From contig CP142452.1 of the NCBI GenBank assembly GCA_038049695.1, positions 75,896,501-75,960,500 on the forward strand: a stretch of 64,000 bases of DNA. The letters run 5' to 3'. The translations under genes were made by a program, and so were the position numbers. This DNA comes from Cinnamomum chago. Its lineage: Eukaryota; Streptophyta; Magnoliopsida; Laurales; Lauraceae. Of the stretch, positions 1 through 12,400 are shown in pieces. The notes beneath the pieces were generated by a model. That model was not told the DNA's origin and ran no database searches. It saw nothing but the letters and a program-made list of their open reading frames with translations. Position 1 is the first letter of the stretch. Each line of letters opens with the position of its first letter.

Positions 1-17
1 GTTCTCACTTGAATATT

Positions 18-21
<4 letters not shown>

Positions 22-55
<34 letters not shown>

Positions 56-63
56 ATATATAT
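22..63. repeat. (TA)n microsatellite
   Basis: Near-perfect TA dinucleotide run with one interruption (tatcta). Confidence 0.95.
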
Positions 64-89
64 TAATGTCGATGTTTGTGGGATATGTA

Positions 90-1210
90 AACTCATACCT
101 GCCCTAAACCAATCAAAATCACTACCAACCCCGCCCCCAGTAGGGATTGAACCCCATCATGGCTAGAGCTACATACTGTATATCTGTTAATGTCAGGGTC
201 AGGGCACGAGCATGTGTAATCCAATCTAGTCTTGACACAAGCTCGACCCATTTTTATCCCTAAGATTCCACATCAGTTTTCAACCCATTTACAGAAGATA
301 ACGATTTATGAGCCAGAAAGATACAAACTCTCAGCGGAGGTTACTAAGCATCAAAACTATAGAACATGTCAGTTTCATACATACTTAAAGAAGACCAACA
401 AGAAATATTAGTCAATTCTTTCTTAATCTTAAGCTAGACTTTCACGAATCACTATACAGCTTTTCCCCTACAAATTCATTTTTGTGTTAAACTTAAAGCA
501 GAGAAGAGAAGACAGTTCTCATAAATTTCCTCACAGTTTGTGTAACCTTGGGTACAGGAACTTTAAGCAGCATAACCATAAGTAAGATTTTGAGCCTATT
601 AAAAGTAGTTTTATTTTCTTGTCTATATTAATCGCTTTTTTCATCTTTTTCTTATTCATGTGCTTTAAGTAATATTCTTTGGTGTTCATGAACTTGAAGA
701 CTCAGATGCTTTATTGGGAGCTCAAATGCAAAACAGAGAATTGTCTGAGTCCAATGATTATCGTTGTGTTGTTGATGTATTAAAGACTGTTTTATCACTA
801 GATTCTACTCTCAAGAGAATTATGACTGCTGTCAGATTGATGACTTGTAAAACATATAATTAGATTCTTTTGTTTGCATACTTTAATCCCTTGTTTTAGA
901 GGTGATCAATTTGATGGTGGGAATAATTCTTATTAAAGAGAAAAAAAATTCTTAATGGTAAAATAGGTTGAGATGGTGATTTTGAACTTTCTGGATATCA
1001 GAGGTAAGCTGACTACTGTTGGATTAAGTCAATGGGCTCCAAAAAAGAAAAGAAGAGAAAAAAAAAAAAAAAAAGGGACTCCAAAGAACTAGTGAATTTG
1101 AAGTGTCTTGTATGTCACTTAACTGCAGTTCCTGTTTGGTTTTTCTTCTGTGGTCTTCCAATTTTCCTCTTTCTTTTTCCATTTTCAGGTTCTACTTCTG
1201 CAAGTACTAG
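90..1210 (+). other. 5' flank of first HSP70-like gene, paralogous to 8345-9474
   Basis: No coding region. The stretch aligns by eye with the flank of the second HSP70-like gene over about 1.1 kb, for example the blocks at 320-430 and 8615-8715, so the duplication that made the two genes carried its upstream DNA along. It probably holds the promoter and 5' leader of the gene starting at 1211. A pyrimidine-rich stretch ending in cag just before the ATG could be the 3' splice site of a leader intron; this is inference. Confidence 0.7.
984..996 (+). promoter_or_regulatory. Candidate heat-shock element (imperfect)
   Basis: GAA-ct-TTC-tg-GAT: two perfect and one near-perfect inverted HSE half-sites, about 215 bp before the ATG of the first HSP70-like gene. 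The equivalent site of the second gene (near 9278-9290) reads GAA-ca-TTT-tg-GAT, so it has lost the central half-site. No transcription data; a chance match is possible. Confidence 0.3.
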
Positions 1211-4200
1211 ATGGAAGGAAAGGATGAATGTAATGCAATCGGAATTGATCTGGGTACTACTTATTCCTGTGTTGCTGTTTGGAAAAATGATCGCATAGAG
1301 ATCATTGCAAACGATCAAGGAAACCACACAACACCTTCATGTGTAGCCTTCACTGACACAGTGCGTTATATTGGAGATGCTGCAAAAAATCAAGCAACCA
1401 TGAATCCAATCAACACCATCTTTGGTAAATTTCCAACATTTTTTGAGCTTCTTTTAGATTTCAAGGCTATGATATCTGGGCTGTTATCAATAGCAGATAT
1501 TTCAGTTTTTTCTAAGATTTTTTAGTTACTCTACTCCTGGATCTGGTAAAAGGATACCAAAACAAGTCTGTTGAATGATTGATTTCATGGTGTTTTTTTT
1601 TTTTTTTTTTGTCACCTATTGTGCACCAAAATTATTAGTTTCGTAAAATCCTGTTGTGATAGCTAAGTTTATACTATAGTAACCATCTACCAAGTGAACC
1701 AGAACACAAAGTGAACCAGAACACAGGTTTTTCCACTATTGTATTCACAACTCCTAGAGTTGACTCGACTCAGTCTTAAAAGAATCAGGGAGCCAAGTAA
1801 TTAACATGGTCAACTCTGCTTGAGTACTTCTCCTCAAACTTGGCCAGACTCATTTGATGCACCCAACCAGTGACTTACAGAGCTGAGTCAGCTAGGGTGA
1901 GTCAAAATGAGTTTTTAAACAATGATCGTAGTCTATGATCATTGTAACCATTTATAGATCTAAATATTTAATTTCTTAATTCAATTAAACATTATTAAAA
2001 ACTAAATATTTGGGGTCGGGTTCTTACATAGACCTTCATAGTTTTCAATCTTGACCACCCATCTGTGGGGCACAACTGCATCTTCCAATGAATAAATTAT
2101 ATCAAGTAACTCTATCCATTAGCTTCCTAACATATTATAAATATAAAGAACAATCCAGTGGCAAACAAAACAAAGAGTATAGGTACATTAGTAAGTGTTC
2201 CAAGCTCTCTCAAAAGATAAAAAGAAGAGAGAATTCAAACACTGTTATTCGAGTTTTCTATGTTTTGTTTATAATTGTATTTGTGCACAGTTTGGCTGTA
2301 AGAATGCTCTCTGGGTGGGACACTGGAATTAGGCTTTTTCAAAACATCCATAAGAAAAGCAAAAGGGAGATGAAGAGGGATTTTCTCATAATCTTCTTGA
2401 ATCCATACGAGCCTGTTCTCTTAATTGTTTATACATATATAAGACTCTGTCAAACATTTACAATACTATTTTGCCAAGGCTCAAGACTCTACTGTCACCC
2501 TAAGGCGATAGATGTAATCAAACTAACAATAGTTTCAAAAGAAAATCTATGGAGGGATTCATCATAAACAACTCAACGATTAGGACCATATGATAATAGG
2601 AAACCAAACAAAAAACTACCCAAGAGGTTCAGGAGACTTTTTATTTAACATTAACTAGAACTATCCTCTTCTAAAAATCTAAATCATTGTGATTTTTTTC
2701 AAATCAATAGTTTGATCGAGTATCTAGCTGCTTGCCAATGTAACTCTATTTGTTTATCCAATGCCATATTTGTTTCCAGATGCTAAGCGGTTGATCGGTA
2801 GAAAATTTAGTGATCAATCTGTGCAAAATGACATACAACTTTGGCCATTTAAGGTTATTGCTGGACCCAGGGACAAGCCTATGATCATTGTGGAGTACAA
2901 GGGTGAGGAGAAGCAATTTGGGGCTGAGGAGATCTCCTCCATGGTCCTTACCAAGATGCGAGGAATTGCTGAGGATTACCTTGGCTCTGTTGTCAAGGAT
3001 GCTGTCATCACTGTTCCAGCCTACTTCAATGACTCACAACGCCAAGCTACCAAAGATGCTGGCCTCGTTGCCGGCCTCAACGTCAAGAACATCATTAGCG
3101 AGCCTACTGCTGCAGCCATTGCCTATGGTCTAAACAACAAGATTGGCAAGCATGGAAAGAAGAATGTGCTCATATTCGACCTCGGTGGTGGGACTTTTGA
3201 CGTATCCATCCTCACCATTGAAAATGGTAGCTTCAAAGTAAAGGCTACTGTGGGGGACACCCACCTTGGAGGAGAGGATTTTGACAATCGTATGGTAGAC
3301 CGCTTGATTCGAGAATTTAAGCGGAAGCACAAGAGGGACATAAGTGGAAACCCAAGAGCGATCCGTAGGTTGAGGACTTCATGTGAGAGGGCGAAGAGGG
3401 CCCTCTCATCCATGGCCCAGACCACCATCGAAATTGAGTGCTTGTACGATGGAGTAGACTTTGACACCATTGTCACACGTGCTTGGTTCGATGACTTGAA
3501 CATGGATCTCTTCAGGAAGTGCATGGATCTCGTTTCCAATTGTATAAGTGATGCCGAGATGGATAAGAGTTCCATCCATGATGTCGTTCTCGTCGGAGGC
3601 TCTAGCAGGATCCCCAAGATTCAATATCTATTAGAAGACTTCTTCAATAACAAGGAACTCTGCAAGAGCATCAACCCCGACGAGGCTGTCGCCTATGGTG
3701 CTGCAGTTCAGGCAGCCAAACTATGCGGCATAGGCAATAAGAAGGTGAAGGAGCTGCTCCTATTGGATGTCACCCCTCTCTCGCTCGGGATAGAGCTCGA
3801 TGGAGAGCTGATGAGTGTTGTGATACCAAGGAACACACCTATTCCTTCCATAAAGAAGGGGACTTACGTCACCACAAACAAATATGGAAGTGAACCGTTC
3901 TACATCTACCAGGGCGAAAGGGCAAGGTCCACAGAAAACAACCTGTTGGGCAACTTCTTACTCTCCAGTACCCCTCCTGTCCCAAGAGGCACTCCAGTTA
4001 CAGTCTGCTTTCGAATTGATGCAAACGGTATCTTGACTGTCTCCGCGAAGATGGAATCGGGGCAAAAAAACCAAATTACAATAAGCACCAACAAGCATAG
4101 TCTAAGCACGGATGAAATTGAAAGAATGATCCAGGATGCAGAGAAGTACAAGTTAGAGGATCAGGAGTACAGAAAGAAAGTGGAAGCAAAGAACTATTTG

Positions 4201-4593
4201 GAGAACCTACTCTACAACTTGAAGAATGCCATCAAGATAGCATCTACGCTAGCTGCTGCAGACAAGGATAAGATTGAGGACGCCATAGAGGAGGCCATAG
4301 ACTGGCTTCAAACTGAAGAGGTGGTGGAAACAGAGTTTGGTTATGATGAGTGTTTTCAACACATAGTTGTTCTTAATGAGGCATTGGAGATGGTTCATGG
4401 CACACATAGCAACCATGGTTTTGGCCAATCAAGTGAGACATTAACATATGTTAGAAAAGAGAAATATAGAACACTCCTTAGTGGTAATAAGATAATGGCC
4501 GCTTCTGTCACTGTTTCTAATTTTATTATGATGACAACTGGTGTTAATATTCCTTTGCTTGATGAGAGCCTGTTAAATATCTTGTTCAATTGA
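1211..4593 (+). CDS. HSP70-like chaperone without EEVD tail, copy 1 (two exons)
   Basis: Exons 1211-1424 and 2780-4593 joined by a 1355-bp GT-AG intron, phase 1, after codon 71, the usual position in plant cytosolic HSP70 genes. The product is 675 aa. An ATP-dependent chaperone is expected from the family. HSP70 signatures are IDLGTTYS near residue 12, [12 protein letters not shown] near 203, and [13 protein letters not shown] near 341; the interdomain linker [12 protein letters not shown] is near 397. The N-terminal nucleotide-binding domain is well conserved. The peptide-binding domain is divergent and one residue shorter in the loop before the ITVCF strand. The lid domain lacks the Gly-rich end and EEVD; from about residue 640 it has a tail with a hydrophobic stretch ([20 protein letters not shown]) ending NILFN. 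The frame is intact. EEVD normally docks TPR co-chaperones such as HOP and CHIP, so co-chaperone use is probably altered (inference). Tandem duplicate of 9475-13465. Confidence 0.9.
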
Positions 4594-5492
4594 TGATGCA
4601 TAAGAGATGAATGCTTTGGTTGTGCCCCTTTTGTCATACAGAGCTTTTCTTGAGAAGGGATCATTTAGACATCCGTTTTGAACCAATTGTCATGTTTTAA
4701 GTTTTCATACTAGCATATCTACAGTGGGTTCATAATCATTTGTGATTGTAAGTGAGTGGATATATAGCATTTTGGGTGTAATAGTAACGAGTTGAGACAA
4801 ATAAAGTGATGTAATGGGGCTTCATATAGTTATAAGTTGAATATAAATCCCTAGTTGCAATGTCAATGGTATCTTTCAGCGTGTCTGAAAATTTATGTAA
4901 TATGTTCTTTCTATTTCAATAACGACACCATTGTTTGTTTAGTTGGCTTTCTGTAACTATTTTGACAGTATTTGACCTTTCATAAACGAAAACAAAGATG
5001 CCAAACCAAGACATGGTAAGGAATGAGATGCAGGAAATGAGTCTACAAGGATCGACTCACGTTACCCTTATTTTTAAATGAGGAGAGGGAATCGTGTGTG
5101 GTCCTCATGCCACAGGTCCCACATCAGATCAAGTAGGCATAGGCCAACAGAGATTGCACTCCCACTTAGTCTTAAGGCTTGATTTGTCCCCACACATAAG
5201 ACTCCCAATAGGATTAGTGAATGTGCGTTTCAAGGCAAAGTCTCCGGTAATGTGACTCTTTGAGACTCGCCTGTATAAAGATAATGGAACCCTAGGGTTG
5301 GATACGCTCCATTCCCAATTAGACAGAGGTGAAAAAATCAGCGGAACTTTTTAATCGCTGAAACACATATAGATCTCGCAGCTTGTCGAAGACCTCACAT
5401 CCAAAGCCATCATATAAAAAATTTAATGAAATCAATACTTGAACCTTGTGATGTGTAGTGCTCCTGGTCATAGAATCAAAATTAAGATTAAA

Positions 5493-5510
5493 ACACACAC
5501 ACACACACAC
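5493..5510. repeat. (AC)n microsatellite
   Basis: Nine AC dinucleotides in a row. Confidence 0.95.
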
Positions 5511-5949
5511 TCTGAGTCTTGACTATTGTGAATTGTATTGCTCAAACATTGTCATAGCTTCCCATGACTCACTGCATGGCTAGCATTAATGTGATGCAAC
5601 CTATGGAGTCGAGCCTCAACATCATATAAAAAAATGCCAAGCCTACGCTGCAAAACTAAGTTATAAGACCCCAAAGCCCAATTTTTGCTACTTTCCGTGC
5701 CTGTTTGGCAAGTCTACTTTCAGGCTTTTATTGTCTTAAAACTGTTTGAAAATGGAAATAAACCGTATCGAAACCATGTATTGTACCTCCATTTCAAAGT
5801 TCAAACCATATAAAGATCTTAGAGGTCTATTTCAGAAAGCCAGAAAATCCAACGGAATTGAAATAGAGGATAGGATTGGAAGCACACAAACGCATCTACA
5901 GTGTATTGGGCGGTGATGGAAGCGTCGCCATTCTTTTCTTTGTTTTTTA

Positions 5950-6590
5950 ATTCCAGGGCCTTACATGCCGATCTAAACCGTTGAAAGTATTAAGAACAAC
6001 AAAAATAGATATGGACTCAAATCTGAACCGTTGATCTATCACAAATATTGAGATCTTCGCAAAATATATATATATATATCAGAACTACGGATCTCAATTT
6101 ATGAACTTCTGTGGGCCCCATAATTAATAAGGTCCGAACCGTTGATCCTCTTTGGAAGATTGTAAATGACTGTAGCTCAAAATTTCAACCCTTGATTTGG
6201 TCTAAATCCGAAGAAAATGATGAAAATCTTAGAATGGTTGGATAGCTCAAGTTAGAAACAATAGATTTAACATAATTGTGAACCTGTCACATTTTTTCCT
6301 TTTCATTTAATTTCGTGGTGTTAACCTATAATCCAAACCATTGGAAATATTCTAAAGCCCAAACACAACCATGGCCTCAAATTTGAGCTCTATATATGTC
6401 TCGAATCTCGAGATATTAGCAAAAAATGGAGAGCCTTAGATCTGATTTCTGGAGTTACGTGGGCCCAAAAAAACACGATCCAAACCACTGATCCTTTTTA
6501 GAATACTTAAAATGACTATGGATTTAGTCCAGATCTCAAGAACTTAATGAAGAATCGTGAACCATTGGATTCTTAAACATCTATTTCAAG
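5950..6590. repeat. Degenerate two-copy repeat rich in 'aaccgttgatc'
   Basis: Two roughly 300-360-bp halves (about 5955-6270 and 6316-6590) share the same order of motifs: a ttgaaagtatt-like block, 'ggactcaaat/ggcctcaaat', 'gagat(c/a)tt', and 'gaaccgttgatc/aaaccactgatcc'. It looks like an old transposable element with internal duplication. Termini and target duplication were not resolved. Confidence 0.45.
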
Positions 6591-8344
6591 CAGTATCTAT
6601 TTCAAACAGCTTCATTGGATTCTATATACAGATAAAGATTTGCTAAACAAGCCCTCAGTTATTACTTAAACAACCCAAACAGTAGCACTAAAAAAGAGAT
6701 TGTACATATATATTATTTACAAAGTTGAATAGAGTTTTTGAGGAGTTTATAACTTAACCCACGTCAAGAGCAGATCCCAAGCTAAAAGTTTGGAACTCTT
6801 TGAGCCAAGCCAGCTGAGCTGAAAAGGTTAACATTGGCAGGCTATTGTCATCCACAACAACTCAAATAATTATAAGTTTGGAAACGACACAGAGGACAAA
6901 ATTAGGAAAGCATCAGGTGAAAGCCACACACCAAAGCAATGCTAACATTTCTTACCCATACATAACTCTGTTCACATGGGATACCAGCTACATCAAAAGT
7001 ATTGATTTTGTAACATGCAATGTCTCAATTCAAAAACCTGACCAGTCATCTAACCATTGAAGGCTTTAGTGCAGTGTATGCATGAGAGATCTCCATCACG
7101 TCTCTTGTTTTCGGTAATAAAAAACCCTTGGATCAAACTCTATCCTGATAAGTGTAAGGGCACTCAAATTTCACACTTACCAAATTTGTAACCAGCAATC
7201 CAACAATTATAAAGTACTTGTAATTAAGTACTAAATCATTAATGAGTAATTTATTACTCTAAGAAGAAAAGGCTTGCACCATCAGAAAAAAAAAGTACTT
7301 TGATCGAAATGATAATGATCAAAATATTAATTGGGTATATCTTTGTTCCCTGTCTGAAAATTCATGGAACAGTTTGGATTTAGTGAAGTGCACCCTGCAT
7401 TGGAGATCTTTTACAAACAGACCATACCTTTACAGTGTATCCATTCACTGAATTTTTCACTCAGCAATCATCCCAAATGAAGACTAGCCATTCTTTGGAT
7501 GCTTCTGTTTCTCTTTTGCTTTTCTTTGTAGGTCTTCCCGCTGGCTCAGATGTCTCCCAACAGTTTAAGCAGAGCCCAAACTGTGGTACTTTCCATGTGA
7601 ACGCAGCTTGCAAGGACCTTTGGAAGCATTTTTGCAGTTGTCCAGTTGGGATCCTGCCAGGAGAATCTGTCAAATTGCTAGTTGCTAGGGTCCAAATTTG
7701 AATTTCGTAAGGTTAAGGTGATGGGCCCACAATTGATATGTTTAATACTATAATCATAAATATTTTTATATAATACTTGTATTTGTATGGGGAAATCCTC
7801 AAAATAGCCCTCTTCTGTATAAGTTTTCATCTACATCCCTTTCTATTATATAAAATGCAATCGTCTGAGTTTTTTTGTCATGAACCCATTGACCCAGACA
7901 AGACTTGAAAGCATTGGAATCCTTGAAACTGAATTGTAGAGCCCACTGACCAACCAGATATAAGTGAGCTTCAAGATCAAGCTATCTACAACAACAACAA
8001 TAACAATGAGAAATAATGATGGTAAATATCCAATGGACTTTGTTCTTATGTCAATGGATGGATCCCAAAGCTCTTCTGTACATGAATCTCATACTGGTAG
8101 GGATGAAAACTGGTCTGGGCAAATCCATGCCAGCTCTGCCTCAATTCACACCCATGACCTTTCTCCCTAGGATATGTGATACCAAAGCTTGCTCAGGAGA
8201 GGTTTGAATTGTGTGTAATGCAGAAAAGATATCAAATATTATAAGAAAAATATGTTTAGTACTATCTTAATAAATGCATTTTCATTAAGAAACATGTAGA
8301 CGTAAACACAATGTACAAGTTGGGACAATCAAAGTACAGAGCTC

Positions 8345-9474
8345 AACTTTGGTGCAAGCATGTAAACCCCACACCTGCCTGTAACCAATCAAAATCACTG
8401 CCAAACCGGCCCCAATAGAGGTATTGAACCCAACCATTGCTAGACCTACATACTATATATCAGTCAATACTGGGCCAGAGTACGAGCATGTATAGTCGAG
8501 TCTATTCCTGAATCCTGACCCAAACCCGAATCATTTTCATCCCTAGGATTGCACATCAGCTTTCAACCCATTTACATGAGCTTAAGATTTATGAGCCAGA
8601 AAGATACAAACTCTAGGCGGAGGTTACTAGGCATCAAAACTATAGATCTTGTCAGTTTCATACATAATTAAAGAAGACCAACAAGAAATATTAGTCAATT
8701 CTTTCTTAATCTTAGCAAGACTCTCACTGATCATTACACAGCTTTTTCCTTATAAATTCATCTCTGTGTTAACCTTAAAGCAGCAAAGAGGAGACAGTGC
8801 CCATAAATTTCCTCAAAGTTTCAGGGTTATCTTGAGTGCCGGAACTTTAAGACTCGGCATAACCATATGTATGCTTTTCAAACTATGAAGTGATTTTACT
8901 TTCTTGTCTATATCAACTGTAGATATAGTTTGGTTTTCATCATCTTTTCCTTATTCATGTGATTTAAGTAATTTTCTGGTGTTTATGAACTTGAAGCCCC
9001 GGGACGTATTATTGACTGAAGCTCAAATGCAAAACAGAGGATTCTTTGAGCCCAATATTTATTGATGTATTAAATACTGTGTGTTTATCACTTAATTTTA
9101 CTCCTCCAAGAGTTATGACTGCTGTCAGATCGATTACTGGTAAAACATGCGATTTGATTCTTTTGTTTTTCATATTTTAATCCCATGTTTTAGCAGTGAG
9201 CAGTCTGACGATGGGATAATCCTGATTGAAGAGAGTTTTGTTTTCTTAATGGTAAAACAGGGTGGGATGGTGATTTTGAACATTTTGGATATCAAACATA
9301 AGTGCCACTGTTGGAGTATGCCAATGGGCTCAGGGAATTTTCTGGACTCCAAACAAGTGAATTTGAAGTGTCTTACCTGTCACTTACTGTAATTTCTGTT
9401 TGGCTTTTGTCCTGTGTTCTTTCAGTTTTCCTCTTTCTTTATCCATTTTCAATTCCTAGTTCTGCAAGTACAAG
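8345..9474 (+). other. 5' flank of second HSP70-like gene, paralogous to 90-1210
   Basis: Non-coding upstream DNA co-duplicated with the gene. Alignment to the first copy is clear but with many substitutions and small indels, so the duplication is not recent. It includes the pyrimidine-rich leader before the ATG at 9475. Confidence 0.7.
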
Positions 9475-12400
9475 ATGGCAGGAAAGGATGAACTTTTTGC
9501 GATTGGAATCGATCTGGGTACAACTTATTCCTGTGTTGGTGCTTGGAAAAATGATCACATAGAGATCATTGCAAACGATCAAGGAAACCGCACGACACCT
9601 TCATGTGTAGCCTTCACCGACACGGTGCGTTATATTGGAGATGCTGCAAAAAATCAAGCAAACATGAATCCGATCAACACTATCTTTGGTAAATTTTCAA
9701 CATTTTGAGCTTATATTGAAATTGCTTTTTGAAGATCTTTTATTCACTCTTCTTCTGTTGTTAAAAATTCTGCCCATGATAATTGTATTCGTGAATTGAT
9801 CTTAATCTTCGAATGACCACAACAATTCCGAAGGCATAAAATAACTAATTCTATAAATAAAAAATAATAATCAAGCATCTAGCTCATCTAGCCACTAGCC
9901 TACATCTTCAATCATAAATTCATTTTAGAACAACTTTGATCAAATAATTGTAATAATCCAACCAGATGCCCAGGAAGTGACATTTATTTATATTATAATC
10001 CATTATTGAGGCACATCTTTTTTATCAGAATATATCTAGGCCGAGTAAGCAGCCTTTTGGATGCATAAACATAAGATACTGGAGCGAATGGGTAACTTGA
10101 TCCGTTAGAAATTGGACAGGTAAAGAAATTTCTAATTCAATTACATACCTACTTAAAAACAAAAACAAAAAAACCTCAGTTCCAAGAAATCATATCTCTT
10201 GCCAAGACATTTACTGAGCAACCAGAAGCCCTTTTGAAGGAAGCTATTCCAGAACAGATAGAACTATTTCTACTTCAGGAACAGAAATAAAGAAATTGAT
10301 CGCTCTTATTACAAGACGAATCATTGAGAATTGTCCCCGATTCGAATCATTCAAAAAATGTACAATCATCTACTCAGCAGTTAAAGATGTGTTCCTCTCT
10401 GGACTCCTTGTGCCACTAAGAATTCACTAGGACTTGATAGTCCTGGTCATTTATCAAAATCTAGAAAAACCAACAGTCCAGATCAATTAAATATTATCCA
10501 AATATGCACCTTGACAATAAATCAATTAGTTTGACCTTCAATTGCCCATATATCAAGACTCACTTTGGATGGTCAATAATAATTATAAAGATGTGGTTTG
10601 TTAGATGTAAGGCTTTCATAGTTTCATAATTCATTGCATGTTGTTTTCATAATAGGAGGTGGTCTCCTCTTCAGTTATTTTTGTTGTTAATCCTGGTTTA
10701 AGAAATAAAAAAGATTAGGAAATTTAATCCGTCATCATGTATAGAATCCATTGGAGTTCAACTGAAACAGGGAGACACTCTAAATGCCATATAAACAGGA
10801 TAATAAACCCACAAATGAAAATCCAATCTGCAAATTAAAATCTTAGAGGCCTTACCTGCAAATGTCACGGCCAGATCGTCAATCGATGCTGGCCTACAGA
10901 GTACAGCCACAGCGATCCCATCTGGATTGACCTTCATAGTTGTCAATCTTGACCATCCATCTATGGGCACAACTTCACTTTCCTGTGAATAAATTATATC
11001 AAGTAACCCTATCCATTAGCCTCCTTACAAAACACATACATATAGAACAATCCAGTGGCAAACAAAACAAAGAGTTTAGGTAGATTATCAAAAGTGTTCC
11101 AAGCTCTCTTAAAATGAGGAAAGAAAAAGAATACTAACACTATTATTCAACTTTTATATGTTTTGTATATAATTGTATTTGGGAATAACAAGTACAGGTT
11201 GACAGTAAGAATGCTCTCTCAGGCATTGTAATTTGGCTCTTCAGAACATCCCAAGAAATAAATAAATAAAGAAGAGGGATATTCTCATAATCTTGTTGAA
11301 ATCAATACAAGACTGTTCCCACAACTTTTTATGCATAAGACTTAGCCAAACATATACAATACAATTTTGCTGATGCAACAGGACAGCACTACATTTATAG
11401 CCTATAAGTCATAGATGTTATCAAACTAACACTAGTTCCCAAAAATAAAAATCATATGGGATTCATGATAGACATGTCATCGATTTGGACCATATGTTAC
11501 CCGAAAGTTTTCGGCGTCCCTTTTATCTAACATTACCTAGAACAATCCTCTTCTCAAAATCTTTATCAATGTTTTTTCAATCAATAGTCTGATTGAATCT
11601 CTGGCTGCTTGCGAATCTAACTCTATCTATCCATGCCTCATTTTTTTTCAGATGCAAAGCGGTTGATTGGTAGAAAATTTAGTGATAAATCTGTCCAAAA
11701 TGACATACAATTTTGGCCATTTAAGGTTATTGCTGACCCTGGCAACAAGCCCATGATCGTTGTCGAGTACAAGGGTGAGGAGAAGCAATTTGGGGCTGAG
11801 GAAATCTCATCCATGGTCCTCAGCAAGATGCGTGGAATTGCTGAGGAGTACCTTGGCTCTGTTGTCAAAGATGCTGTCATCACTGTTCCAGCCTACTTCA
11901 ATGACTCACAGCGCCAGGCTACCAAAGATGCCGGCCGCGTTGCCGGCCTCGACGTCAAGAACATCATTAGTGAGCCTACTGCTGCAGCCATTGCCTACGG
12001 TCTAGACAACAAGGTTGGCAAGAATGGAAAGAAGAATGTGCTCATATTTGACCTTGGTGGTGGCACTTTTGACGTCTCCATCCTCACCATTGAAAATGCG
12101 AGCTTCAAAGTAAAGGCTACTGCAGGGGACACCCACCTCGGAGGAGAGGATTTTGACAATCGTATGGTGGACCGCTTGATTCGGGAATTCAAGCGGAAGC
12201 ACAAGAGGGACATCAGTGGAGATCCAAGAGCCATCCGTAGGTTGAGAACATCATGTGAGAGGGTAAAGAGGAACCTCTCATCCACGGCCCAGACCACCAT
12301 CGAAATTGATAGCTTATACGATGGAGTGGACTTTAACTCCATTGTCACCCGTGCTTGGTTTGATGATTTGAACATGGATCTTTTCAAGAAGTGCATGGAT

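Larger units (their letters stand above)
4594..8344. other. Intergenic, no supported gene
   Basis: 3' flank of the first HSP70-like gene, homologous to 13466-13955 up to about 4998, followed by AT-rich DNA with a CA microsatellite (5493-5510) and a degenerate internal duplication (5950-6590). Short open frames here (for example 6845-7060, 7435-7701, 7964-8170) have no recognisable motif and I do not call them genes. Confidence 0.7.
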
